Below are positions 9,408 through 17,934 of a stretch of DNA of 64,000 nt, piece by piece. The translations under genes and the position numbers were made by a program. The notes below the pieces were generated by a model that was given only the letters and a program-made list of their open reading frames with translations, made no database searches and was not told the DNA's origin. The DNA is from Streptomyces sp. NBC_01478. GTDB lineage: Bacteria > Actinomycetota > Actinomycetes > Streptomycetales > Streptomycetaceae. The DNA lies in NCBI RefSeq assembly GCF_036227225.1, contig NZ_CP109444.1:2833501-2897500 (forward strand). The letters run 5' to 3'. The first letter of the stretch is position 1. Each line of letters opens with the position of its first letter.

Positions 9408-10247
9408 TTACTCTCCGAATCCAACCGATTTCAGGGCGAGTTGGACAACTGGCTGAGTTGTGGGCTGCGCTGAGCCTCCGTCGGGCTCCACGGTCACTGC
9501 GAGTGATGTTGCTGATTTGTCGAGTCCGGTGGTGACCAAGGGCGTGTCGTCCTTGAAGAGCCCGAGGGAGCGCGGTTGCACATTGGGGCGCATCAGCCAG
9601 AGTTGACGCACGCGCCCGCTCGGAGGTGCGCCGTATCCGCTCAGGGTGACGACCGCGCGCCCCTCCGACGCGGAGGCGATCACGCCGATGCTCCGGCCCG
9701 TGGTGTCCGCGCCGGTGGTCGCACGGGCGTCGGGAGCTGCGAGAACGTGTGCGATCTCACGCGACTGCGCCTGCGCGGCGTCCAGCTTGTCCTGTGTCCT
9801 GTTCGCCTGCACGGCGAACAGCGAGGCCACGACGAGAGCGGCGGTGGCCGTCGCGGTGGCGAACGGCACGAAGAACGGGCGCCGTTGGGGCACGCGGGCG
9901 CGCGAGGCCTGCGGCTGTGTGCCCCACACATGGGCCGGCAGCCGGGGCGTGTACTCCCGCGTCTGCGGTTCCCTCGCGTGCTCGCGCAGCGGTCCGGGTT
10001 CCTGCGGGGTCTGCCGTACGGCGGCCAGTACCCGGTCGCGCATGGCGAGCGGCGGCTGGGCCACCGTGGACCAGGCGAGGCGGACCGCGTCCTCGGTCAT
10101 GGCCCGCACCTCCTCGGCGCAGCGGTCGCAGCTCCTGAGGTGCTTCTCGAACTGGCGTCGCTCATCGGGTTCGAGGGCGTCGAGGGCGTAGGGGGCGGCG
10201 AGCGAGTGGAGATCCCCCCGGCGGAACAGTCGGGCGAGGATGCTCAT
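9408..10247 (-). CDS. rskA: anti-sigma-K factor RskA
   Basis: A 279-residue membrane anti-sigma factor. The N-terminal anti-sigma domain (about residues 1-80) carries HLRSCDRC, a zinc-finger-like H-x3-C-x2-C motif. One membrane helix follows near residues 125-148 (FFVPFATATATAALVVASLF), and the C-terminal RskA domain is extracytoplasmic. It should hold SigK at the membrane and release it when proteolysed. The start overlaps the sigK stop by ATGA, and GGGAGGTG gives a strong ribosome site. Confidence 0.92.
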   Translation of the reverse strand: MSILARLFRRGDLHSLAAPYALDALEPDERRQFEKHLRSCDRCAEEVRAMTEDAVRLAWSTVAQPPLAMRDRVLAAVRQTPQEPGPLREHAREPQTREYTPRLPAHVWGTQPQASRARVPQRRPFFVPFATATATAALVVASLFAVQANRTQDKLDAAQAQSREIAHVLAAPDARATTGADTTGRSIGVIASASEGRAVVTLSGYGAPPSGRVRQLWLMRPNVQPRSLGLFKDDTPLVTTGLDKSATSLAVTVEPDGGSAQPTTQPVVQLALKSVGFGE

Positions 10248-10840
10248 GCGACACCTCCCAGGCAGTCGCGCAGCCGGGTGAGTCCGTCGCGCATGCGGGT
10301 CTTGACCGTGCCCAGCGGCAGCGACAGCCGCTCGGCCACTTCACGGTACGTATAGCCGTCGTAATAGGCGAGGGTGACGGACTGCCGTTGCAGGGCGGTG
10401 AGCCGGTCCAGGCAGCGGCGCACCAACTGCCGTTCCAGGCCTGCCTCGACCTCCTCGGTCACCTGGTCGAAGGCGGGGTGGTGGGAGCGGCGGGCCTCGC
10501 GCTGCTCGCGTTCACCGGCCGCGCGGGCGCTGCGCACCCGGTCGACGGCCCGGCGGTGGGCGAGCGTGAGGACCCAGGACAGGGCGCTGCCCCGGCCGGG
10601 GTCGAAGCGGGCGGCGGACCGCCACATCTCCAACAGCACCTCCTGGGACACCTCCTCGGACTGCGCCGGATCGCGCACCACCCGGCGCACCAGCCCGAAC
10701 ACCGGCCCGGACACCAGTCCGTACAGCTCCTCGAAGGCCCGTTGGTCACCCGCCGCCACCTGCACCAGGAGCTCGTCGGCCTCCACCCGTCCCCCACTCT
10801 TCGACCGCACGCGGCCCATCCCCTCATCACATCCCGTCAC
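10244..10840 (-). CDS. sigK: ECF sigma factor SigK
   Basis: An ECF sigma factor with region 2 (about residues 35-105, FEELYGLVSGPVFGLVRRVV) and region 4 (about 140-195, YYDGYTYREVAERLSLPLGTV). It is co-transcribed with its anti-sigma gene. Cys143 and Cys193 are exactly 50 residues apart, the same spacing as the redox-active pair reported in mycobacterial SigK. The true start is uncertain: GTG at 10840 is listed, but a later GTG (before EADELLVQVAAGD) has a better ribosome site. A SigK-type promoter lies in the divergent gap and points to the DUF4331 gene, not to sigK. Confidence 0.9.
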   Translation of the reverse strand: MTGCDEGMGRVRSKSGGRVEADELLVQVAAGDQRAFEELYGLVSGPVFGLVRRVVRDPAQSEEVSQEVLLEMWRSAARFDPGRGSALSWVLTLAHRRAVDRVRSARAAGEREQREARRSHHPAFDQVTEEVEAGLERQLVRRCLDRLTALQRQSVTLAYYDGYTYREVAERLSLPLGTVKTRMRDGLTRLRDCLGGVA

Positions 10841-10948
10841 ACGAGGCGTTCGTAGCGAACACCTCTACGGATGGGTTACGGATCAGCGTGCCCAAAACGC
10901 GGGTCAAGGGAAGGATTGCAGGGCGCCAAAAAAACTTTTCAGGTTTGA

Positions 10949-10977
10949 CCAATCCGCCCAGGCACCTGCTCCGAATC
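10949..10977 (+). promoter_or_regulatory. SigK-type promoter of the DUF4331 gene
   Basis: CCAATCC (10949-10955) and CCGAATC (10971-10977) are separated by 15 nt. The mycobacterial SigK consensus, from memory, is CCATCC-N16/17-CCGAATC. It is in the correct orientation, ending 38 nt before the start codon. Confidence 0.75.
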
Positions 10978-11015
10978 CCCGAGCGTCAGGCAAGTTGGCA
11001 CTGAGGACGGACGGC

Positions 11016-12557
11016 ATGACACCTATCTCCAGGAGCGGTGCGGGACGTAAGAAGCTTGCGGCCCTCGTATGTGGGGCGCTGGCCGCCGGGGGGCTCGCAG
11101 CCGCCGGCACGGCCGCGCTGGCACCGGGAGTGGCCTCGGCCTCCTCCCACCGGGAGGCCCCCCTCATCTCGGGGACTCCGCAGTACGACAACACAGACCT
11201 GTACGCGTTCGTCAGTCCGGACAAGCCGGACACCACGACGATCGTGGCGAACTGGATCCCGTTCGAGGAGCCCGCCGGCGGCCCGAACTTCTACCAGTTC
11301 GCGGACGACGCCCAGTACGACCTGCACATCGACAACAACGGTGACGCGCTGGACGACTTCATCTTCCGCTACACCTTCAGCACGCAGATCAAGAACAAGA
11401 AGACGTTCCTGTACAACACGGGTCCGGTGACCAGCCTCACCGACCCGGACCTCAACATCACGCAGTCGTACGACATCGAGCTGATCAAGCTCAAGAAGGG
11501 CAAGGCGGTCTCCGAGACGAAGGTCGCCGACGACATCCCGGCGGCGCCCTCGGACGTCGGCGACGCGTCGATGCCGGACTACGCCAAGCTGCGCTCGCAG
11601 GCGATCTACAAGACGACGAACGGCGGCGCGACCTTCGCGGGCCAGGCCGACGACCCGTTCTTCGCCGATCTGCGCGTCTTCGACCTGCTCTACGGCGGCA
11701 ACCTGAGCGAGGTCGGCAACGACACCCTCAAGGGCTACAACGTCAACACGATCGCCCTCCAGGTGCCGAACGACCTGATCCGGCAGTCCAAGTCCCGTCC
11801 GACCGTGGGTATTTACTCCACGACCCAGCGCAAGAACGCGAAGGGCTACTACACGCAGGTCTCGCGCCTGGGCAACCCGCTGGTCAACGAGGTCGTCAAC
11901 CCGCAGAAGGACAAGGACAAGTTCAACGCGTCCGAGCCCAAGGACGACGCGCAGTTCCTGAAGAACGTGACCGAGCCCGAGATCCCGAAGCTGATCGAGT
12001 CGATCTACAAGATCAAGGCGCCGGCCGAGCCGCGCAACGACCTCGTCAGCGTGTTCCTCACGGGCGTCAAGGACCTCAACACCGAGCAGCCGTACGCGAA
12101 GCCGTCGGAGATGCTGCGCCTCAACACCTCGATCAAGCCGGCCGCGCACCCCAAGCGGCTCGGTGTCCTGGACGGCGACACGGCGGGCTTCCCGAACGGG
12201 CGTCGGCTCACCGACGACGTGATCGACGAGGCGCTCCAGGTCATGGAGGGTGAACTCGTCGGTTCCAAGAACGACTTGGGCGACGCGGTCGACAAGAACG
12301 ACAAGGGCTTCGAGAAGTACTTCCCGTACGTCGCCGAGCCGACCTCGGGTTCGCGCGGTCCGCTCGCCAAGGGCACGACCAGTGGCAGTGACGTCAAGAA
12401 CCAGCTCGGCGACGCGCTGCAGCCGGCGGGTTCGTCCTCCGGCACGGACAACATGATGCTGATCGTCGCCTCGGCGGCCTCCGGTGTGGCCGGAGTCCTG
12501 CTGATCGGCGCGGGTGTCGCGTGGTGGCGCCGCCGGATGAGCTACCGCCCGTACTAG
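11016..12557 (+). CDS. secreted, membrane-anchored DUF4331 protein
   Basis: A 513-residue protein with an N-terminal signal sequence (to about residue 41, ending in VASA). The DUF4331 hallmark SSHREAP immediately follows. A C-terminal membrane helix (about 485-506) and a basic tail suggest it stays anchored with the body outside. The function of DUF4331 is unknown. The ATG at 11016 has GAGGACGG upstream. The SigK-type promoter suggests induction by the divergent sigma factor. A strong terminator follows, so the TPR gene needs its own promoter or read-through. Confidence 0.9.
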   Translation: MTPISRSGAGRKKLAALVCGALAAGGLAAAGTAALAPGVASASSHREAPLISGTPQYDNTDLYAFVSPDKPDTTTIVANWIPFEEPAGGPNFYQFADDAQYDLHIDNNGDALDDFIFRYTFSTQIKNKKTFLYNTGPVTSLTDPDLNITQSYDIELIKLKKGKAVSETKVADDIPAAPSDVGDASMPDYAKLRSQAIYKTTNGGATFAGQADDPFFADLRVFDLLYGGNLSEVGNDTLKGYNVNTIALQVPNDLIRQSKSRPTVGIYSTTQRKNAKGYYTQVSRLGNPLVNEVVNPQKDKDKFNASEPKDDAQFLKNVTEPEIPKLIESIYKIKAPAEPRNDLVSVFLTGVKDLNTEQPYAKPSEMLRLNTSIKPAAHPKRLGVLDGDTAGFPNGRRLTDDVIDEALQVMEGELVGSKNDLGDAVDKNDKGFEKYFPYVAEPTSGSRGPLAKGTTSGSDVKNQLGDALQPAGSSSGTDNMMLIVASAASGVAGVLLIGAGVAWWRRRMSYRPY

Positions 12558-12571
12558 TACCCCCCTCGAAC

Positions 12572-12617
12572 TGGCGCGGCCCGCACAGCTTCTTCCCCCA
12601 CGGTGCGGGCCGCGCCA
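12572..12617 (+). terminator. strong hairpin after DUF4331 gene
   Basis: Fifteen-bp perfect arms (TGGCGCGGCCCGCAC and complement) enclose a 16-nt loop. There is no U-tract, which is usual in Streptomyces. Confidence 0.75.
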
Positions 12618-12723
12618 CCCCACGTCTCACCTTCCTTGAGCAGTACGGCACTTGCCCCACGTATCCACATGTATCCGCCGATCCACGGAACCACTGATCC
12701 ACCCAGGCGATGGAGGAAACGGC

Positions 12724-14568
12724 ATGGCCCCGCGCGAGAACGACAACAAGCCGCCGGAGGGCGAACACGGCGAAACGCCGGTGCCGGTGCCTGCGGCGGC
12801 GGAGCGGGAGTGGGAGCGGCTGTGGAAGCAGGGGGACGATTCGGGGGGCGGGAGCGAGGACGAGGACAGGGGAGCGGGCGACGGAGAGGTGGTCGCCGAG
12901 ACCTCCGAGACCGCGGCCGAGGCCCGGGCCGAATCCCCTGAGGCATCCGGCAGCACCCCCACCGAGACTCGTGAAACTCCGAGTCGCACAGCCGCCGAAT
13001 CCCCCGAGCCGACCCCCACCGTCGACGACGCGGCCCCGGCCTCAACTCCCGTGGACGGCAAGGCGGATGAGCCGGCCTCCGCCCACAGCCACGACCACGA
13101 CCACGACCACACCGACGGATCAGTCGCCCCCCACAGCCACGCGACCCCCGACGACGACCCGACCGCCGCCCCCAACCGCTCCCACCCCCACTCCCACACC
13201 GACGACGACCGCATCGCCGCCGTACGCCGGGTGGCCGCCGCGAGTCGTCGCTGGCGGGCGGTTCAACTCGCCGGTTGTGCCGCACTGTTGGCCGTGGCGA
13301 TGACCGCCGGGGCCATCGCCATCGGGGCGGCGAAGGACAGCGGGGCCACGGGGGTCGCCGCGTCCAGTGCGGTGTCGCCGGAGTTGTTGGCCAGTGGGAG
13401 TCTGGACGCGAGTATCGCCTCGCTGCAGGCTCATCTCAGGACGCAGCCCAAGGACTTCGACGGGTGGGCGACGCTCGGGCTGGCGTATGTGGAGCAGGCG
13501 AGGACGAAGGGTGACCCGTCCCGGTACCCGCAGGCGCAGGCAGCCCTGCAGCGGTCGTTGAAGGTCTCGCCCGGGAACGAGAACGCCGTCGAGGGACAGG
13601 CCGCGCTCGCCGCCGCCCGGCACCAGTTCAAGGAGGCCCTGACCTACGCGGACCAGGTCCTCAAGGAGAACCCCTACAGCGAGCGCGCCCTGTGCTCCCG
13701 CATCGACGCGCTCGTCGAACTCGGCCGCTACGACGAGGCGTCGAAGGCCGCCGACCTCGCCGACGCCCGCAAGCCCGGCGTCCCGGTCTTCACCCGGTAC
13801 GCGTACGTGCACGAACTGCGCGGCGACGTCACCACGGCCCGCAGCGTCCTGGAGCGCGCGCTCGCCAGTGCCACCTCCCCCGGAGACATCTCCTACGTGG
13901 CCGGCACGCTCGGCCAACTCGCCTGGAACCAGGGCGACTACAAGTCCGCCCTCGACTACTACGGCCGCGCCCTCGCCGCCGACGAGAACTATCTCCCCGC
14001 CCTGGAGGGCCGCGCCCGCACCCAGGCCGCCCTGGGCGACCGCGCCGAAGCCATCAAGGGCATGGAACTGGTCGTCTCCCGCTACCCCCTGCCCCAACCC
14101 CTCGTGGAACTCGGCGAGTTGTACGAGAGCCGGGGCGCCGAGGGCGACAAGGCGAAGGCCGACGACCAGTACGCCCTCGTCGACGCCTGGATCGCGCTGG
14201 CCCGCGCCAACGGCGTCAACGCCGACCTGGACACCGCGCTCGCCGCCGCCGACCACGGCGACGTCAAGTCGGCCCTGAAGGCCGCCCGCGCCGAGTGGGC
14301 CCGCCGTCACACCGTGCACACCGCGGACGCCCTGGCCTGGGCCCTGCACGTCAACGGCCTCGACAAAGAGGCCCTCCCGTACGCCCGCCAGGCCACGGCC
14401 ACCGGCTACCACAACGCCTCCTTCATCTACCACCTCGGCATGATCGAACTCGCCACCGGCCACCAGGCCGACGGCCGCGCCCACCTGACCAAGGCCCTGA
14501 AGCTGAACCCGGGATTCTCCCCCCTGGGCGCGAGCAAGGCCCGCAAGGCGTTGGAGGCGACCAAGTGA
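12724..14568 (+). CDS. His-rich TPR membrane protein
   Basis: A 614-residue protein. An acidic, disordered N-terminal part contains a His/Asp-rich stretch (about residues 121-158, repeated HSH and DHDH units). A single membrane helix follows (about 181-203), then a long tetratricopeptide-repeat region (about 220-600) likely outside the membrane. The ATG at 12724 is supported by GGAGG 7 nt upstream. The stop overlaps the start of the exporter gene by GTGA. The His-rich stretch could bind Ni, Co, Zn or Cu, matching the His-rich loop of the next protein. The exact role is unknown. Confidence 0.85.
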   Translation: MAPRENDNKPPEGEHGETPVPVPAAAEREWERLWKQGDDSGGGSEDEDRGAGDGEVVAETSETAAEARAESPEASGSTPTETRETPSRTAAESPEPTPTVDDAAPASTPVDGKADEPASAHSHDHDHDHTDGSVAPHSHATPDDDPTAAPNRSHPHSHTDDDRIAAVRRVAAASRRWRAVQLAGCAALLAVAMTAGAIAIGAAKDSGATGVAASSAVSPELLASGSLDASIASLQAHLRTQPKDFDGWATLGLAYVEQARTKGDPSRYPQAQAALQRSLKVSPGNENAVEGQAALAAARHQFKEALTYADQVLKENPYSERALCSRIDALVELGRYDEASKAADLADARKPGVPVFTRYAYVHELRGDVTTARSVLERALASATSPGDISYVAGTLGQLAWNQGDYKSALDYYGRALAADENYLPALEGRARTQAALGDRAEAIKGMELVVSRYPLPQPLVELGELYESRGAEGDKAKADDQYALVDAWIALARANGVNADLDTALAAADHGDVKSALKAARAEWARRHTVHTADALAWALHVNGLDKEALPYARQATATGYHNASFIYHLGMIELATGHQADGRAHLTKALKLNPGFSPLGASKARKALEATK

Positions 14569-14608
14569 GGCCCGCCCGCCGCCTCCAAGTGAGGCCCGCC
14601 CGCCGCCT
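14561..14608 (+). repeat. perfect 24-bp tandem duplication over a start codon
   Basis: Two identical 24-nt units (14561-14584, 14585-14608) each contain CAAGTGAGG. The duplication gives the exporter gene two in-frame GTG codons and repeats RPARRL at its N-terminus. Confidence 0.95.
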
Positions 14609-16268
14609 GTTCGCCTCCGCCGCGGCCGTCCTCACGGCCGCCGGCGCGCTCCTCCTCGTCCCCGCGGCGACCGCGAGCGCGCACCCCCTCGGCAACTTCA
14701 CCGTGAACCGCTACGACGGTCTCGTCGTCGCCCCCGGCCAACTGCGCGTCACGCACATCGAGGACCTCGCCGAGATCCCGGCGACCCAGGCCAAGCCGGA
14801 CATCAAGCAGTTGGGCATCACGGAGTGGGCCCGGCAGCGGTGCGACAAGGCCGCCGAGGGCAGCAAGGTCACCGTCGACGGCCGGACGGTCGCCCTCACG
14901 CCGGGCAGCGGTACCGCGAGGCTGCGGCCGGGGCAGGCCGGGCTCAACACCCTTCGGGTGGAGTGCAGTTCGACCGCCGCGCTCCCCAAGGGCAGCACGG
15001 TCGCCCTCGGCTTCCACAGCGCGGGCCTGACCACCGGTCCCGGCTGGCGGGAGATCACCGCGCGCGCCGACCGGATGACGCTCACCAAGTCGGACGTGGC
15101 GAAGAAGTCGATCTCGCACGAACTCACCAGCTATCCCAAGGACTTGCTCTCCTCCCCCGCCGACACCACCACCGCGTCCCTGCACGCGCGCCCCGGCGGC
15201 CCGGCGCTCACCGACGCCGACCAGTCCACGTCGGAACCGCCCGCCGCCTCCGTGCTGCCGCGCGGCGCCGACCGCTGGACGGAGGCCCTGAACAACCTGG
15301 TGGCCCGCCACCACCTCACCGTCGGCTTCGCCGCGCTCGCCCTGCTCATCGCGATCGCCCTGGGCGCGATGCACGCGCTCGCCCCCGGCCACGGCAAGAC
15401 CCTGATGGCCGCCACGGCCGCCGCGCGGGGCGGTCGCGCCCGTCTCAAGGACGTCCTCCCGCTCGCCGCCTCGGTCACCGTCACCCACACCCTCGGCGTC
15501 ATCGCCCTGGGCCTCCTGGTCACGGCCGGCTCCGCCGCGACCCCCTCGGTGATCGCCTGGCTCGGCATCGCGAGCGGCGCCCTGGTCCTCTTCGCCGGCG
15601 CCAACCTCGTACGCCGCGCCTGGCGCAACCGCCCACGGCCACAAGCCCATTCACACCCGCACCCCCACGACCACCAGCACGAGACCGCCAAGACCCCCGA
15701 GCGCTCCCTGGTCCTGGCCTCCGCGCACGCCCAAGCCGGGTCCACGGCTCCCCACGCCGAGCCCCACGCACACCCGCACCCGCACAGCCACGACGACGAC
15801 CACGCCCACAGCCACGGGCACGACCACAGCCATGACCACCCCCACCCCCACGACCATGGCCACGCGCACGACCACGCCGTGGAACACACCCACGGCGGCT
15901 TCACCCACACCCACGAGACCGCCCCCACCGTCCGCGGCACGATCCTCCTCGGCTTCGCCGGTGGGCTGGTCCCCAGCCCCTCCGCCGTGGTCGTCCTCGT
16001 GGGCGCCGCCGCACTGGGCCAGGCCTGGTTCGGGCTGCTGCTCGTCGTCGCGTACGGCGTCGGGCTCGCCCTCACCCTCACCGCCGCCGGATTCGCCGTC
16101 GTCAAGCTGGGTACAGGAATGAACCGTGTGCTGGACCGGCGCCCCCGCTGGACCACCAGCCCCATGGCAGTCCTGGTCCGCCGGACCCTGCCGTTGGCTT
16201 CGGCGTTCGTGGTCGTGGCCCTTGGGGTCGGATTGGTGCTCAAGGGGGCGGCATCCGCACTCGGCTGA
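14565..16268 (+). CDS. nickel/cobalt-type transporter with His-rich loop
   Basis: A 567-residue membrane protein of the NicO/RcnA type. A signal sequence ends at ATASA, leaving mature His40 (HPLGNFTVNRY) as likely N-terminus. An extracytoplasmic domain of about 220 residues follows, then membrane helices with GAMHALAPGHGKTLMAA. A very long His-rich loop (about residues 360-450) precedes the last helices. This suggests Ni/Co efflux or metal handling. GTG 14565 is coupled to the TPR gene and has GGAGG 8 nt upstream; GTG 14589 lies in the duplicated unit and is an alternative. Confidence 0.85.
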   Translation: MRPARRLQVRPARRLFASAAAVLTAAGALLLVPAATASAHPLGNFTVNRYDGLVVAPGQLRVTHIEDLAEIPATQAKPDIKQLGITEWARQRCDKAAEGSKVTVDGRTVALTPGSGTARLRPGQAGLNTLRVECSSTAALPKGSTVALGFHSAGLTTGPGWREITARADRMTLTKSDVAKKSISHELTSYPKDLLSSPADTTTASLHARPGGPALTDADQSTSEPPAASVLPRGADRWTEALNNLVARHHLTVGFAALALLIAIALGAMHALAPGHGKTLMAATAAARGGRARLKDVLPLAASVTVTHTLGVIALGLLVTAGSAATPSVIAWLGIASGALVLFAGANLVRRAWRNRPRPQAHSHPHPHDHQHETAKTPERSLVLASAHAQAGSTAPHAEPHAHPHPHSHDDDHAHSHGHDHSHDHPHPHDHGHAHDHAVEHTHGGFTHTHETAPTVRGTILLGFAGGLVPSPSAVVVLVGAAALGQAWFGLLLVVAYGVGLALTLTAAGFAVVKLGTGMNRVLDRRPRWTTSPMAVLVRRTLPLASAFVVVALGVGLVLKGAASALG

Positions 16269-16313
16269 GCTACGTTTGTGGAGAATTGGCCCGGATGCGA
16301 ATGGGAGTAACCC

Positions 16314-17930
16314 ATGCCCGAAGAGCCGGGCACTGAACGTGTGATCGCGGGCCGCTACCGGCTCCTGTCCCCCCTCGGTGAGGGCGGGATGGGCACGGTG
16401 TGGCGGGCCCGCGACGAAGTGCTGCAACGCGAGGTCGCCGTCAAGGAGGTGCGCGCGCCGAGCGGGCTGGCGTCCGACGACGTGGAGCGGATGTACGCCC
16501 GTCTCGAGCGCGAGGCGTGGGCGGCGGCGCGGGTCGCCAACCGCAACGTGGTGACGGTGTACGACGTGGCGACGGAGGACGGCCGCCCGTGGATCGTCAT
16601 GGAGCTGGTGCGGGGCGTGTCCCTGGCCGATCTCCTGGACGCCGAGGGCCCGTTGACGCCGCAGCGGACCGCGCACATCGGTGCCGAGGTGCTCGCCGCG
16701 CTGCGGGCCGCGCACGACGCCGGGGTGCTGCACCGCGATGTGAAGCCGGCCAACGTGCTGATGTCGAACGACGGCCGGGTGGTGCTGACCGACTTCGGTA
16801 TCGCGATGGTGGAGGGCAGTTCGGCGCTCACCATGACCGGCGAGGTCATCGGTTCGCCCGAATTCCTCGCCCCGGAGCGGGCGTTGGGCCGTACACCGGG
16901 TCCCGAGTCCGACCTGTGGGCGCTCGGCGTGCTGCTGTACGCGGCGGTCGAGGGCCATTCGCCGTTCCGCCAGAACACCCCGCTGAGCACCTTGCGCGCC
17001 ATCGTCGACGAGGAGTTGCCGGCCCCGCAGTTGGCGGGACCGCTCACCCCGGTCATCGAGGGGCTGCTGCGCAAGGACCCGGCCGAGCGGCTCTCGGCCG
17101 AGCAGGCGGAGCAGGATCTGCGGCTGGTCGCCGCGGGCGGTGCCCCGCGCGCGTCCACGGCGCCGACGACGCCGTACACACCGACGATGGCGGGTTCCCC
17201 GCAGGACACCTACGGGCAGCGGGACTCGCGGACGCCGGTGCAGGGCTTCGGGCCGCCGCCCGCCTCCTACTCGACGCCGACGGCCCAGGACGAACCGCAC
17301 GGCAACCGGCGGGCGGCCGTCGTGATCATCGCGGGCCTGGTCGCGCTGGCCGTGGCGATCGGCGGGCTGACGTACGCGCTGATGAACCGGAACAACGACG
17401 GGGACAACAACGCGGGGCCGGGCACGAGCACTCCCAAGAGCCAGCCCTCGGACACGACTTCGCCCAGTGCCAGCAGCGAGACCACGGCCGCGAGCGAGAC
17501 GCCCAGCCCGAGCGCCAGCAAGTCCTCCTCGGCACCGCAGTCGGTGCGGGTGACGGTGGACGGCGCCAACACCGAGTACTCGGGCAGTTGTCCGCCGCCG
17601 ACCGCGAAGGCGCCGACGTTCACGGCGAGCATCACCGTGGGGAAGTTGCCGGCGGAGGTGTCCTATCGGTGGGTGACGAAGACCGGTTCGGTCTCCAACC
17701 CCGGCTGGAAGACGCTGTCGTTCCCGTCGGGCGGCGGGAAGACCAAGCAGGACCGGGTGTTCCTGACGACGTACTCGAACAGCGGGACGTTCTCGAACGA
17801 GATCAGCGTCGAGATCCGCACCCCGGTGAAGACGACGTCCAACTCGGTGCCGTTCTCGGTGACTTGCGTGGCGGAGACCCCGTCGGACGGGGCCTCCGCG
17901 TCGGACTCGGCCTCACCCTCTGATGGGTGA
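16314..17930 (+). CDS. membrane Ser/Thr protein kinase (PASTA-less Pkn type)
   Basis: A 538-residue Hanks-type kinase. It has the glycine loop LGEGGMGTVW (residues 21-30), Lys44 in VAVKEV, HRDVKPAN (140-147) and DFG (160-162), so it should be active. A Pro/Thr-rich juxtamembrane segment leads to one membrane helix (334-357). A Ser/Thr-rich linker and a roughly 110-residue beta-rich sensor domain lie outside. No PASTA repeats are seen. The ATG has GGGAG upstream. It follows the metal transporter by 45 nt, so it could be co-expressed. Confidence 0.93.
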   Translation: MPEEPGTERVIAGRYRLLSPLGEGGMGTVWRARDEVLQREVAVKEVRAPSGLASDDVERMYARLEREAWAAARVANRNVVTVYDVATEDGRPWIVMELVRGVSLADLLDAEGPLTPQRTAHIGAEVLAALRAAHDAGVLHRDVKPANVLMSNDGRVVLTDFGIAMVEGSSALTMTGEVIGSPEFLAPERALGRTPGPESDLWALGVLLYAAVEGHSPFRQNTPLSTLRAIVDEELPAPQLAGPLTPVIEGLLRKDPAERLSAEQAEQDLRLVAAGGAPRASTAPTTPYTPTMAGSPQDTYGQRDSRTPVQGFGPPPASYSTPTAQDEPHGNRRAAVVIIAGLVALAVAIGGLTYALMNRNNDGDNNAGPGTSTPKSQPSDTTSPSASSETTAASETPSPSASKSSSAPQSVRVTVDGANTEYSGSCPPPTAKAPTFTASITVGKLPAEVSYRWVTKTGSVSNPGWKTLSFPSGGGKTKQDRVFLTTYSNSGTFSNEISVEIRTPVKTTSNSVPFSVTCVAETPSDGASASDSASPSDG

Positions 17931-17934
17931 GACG

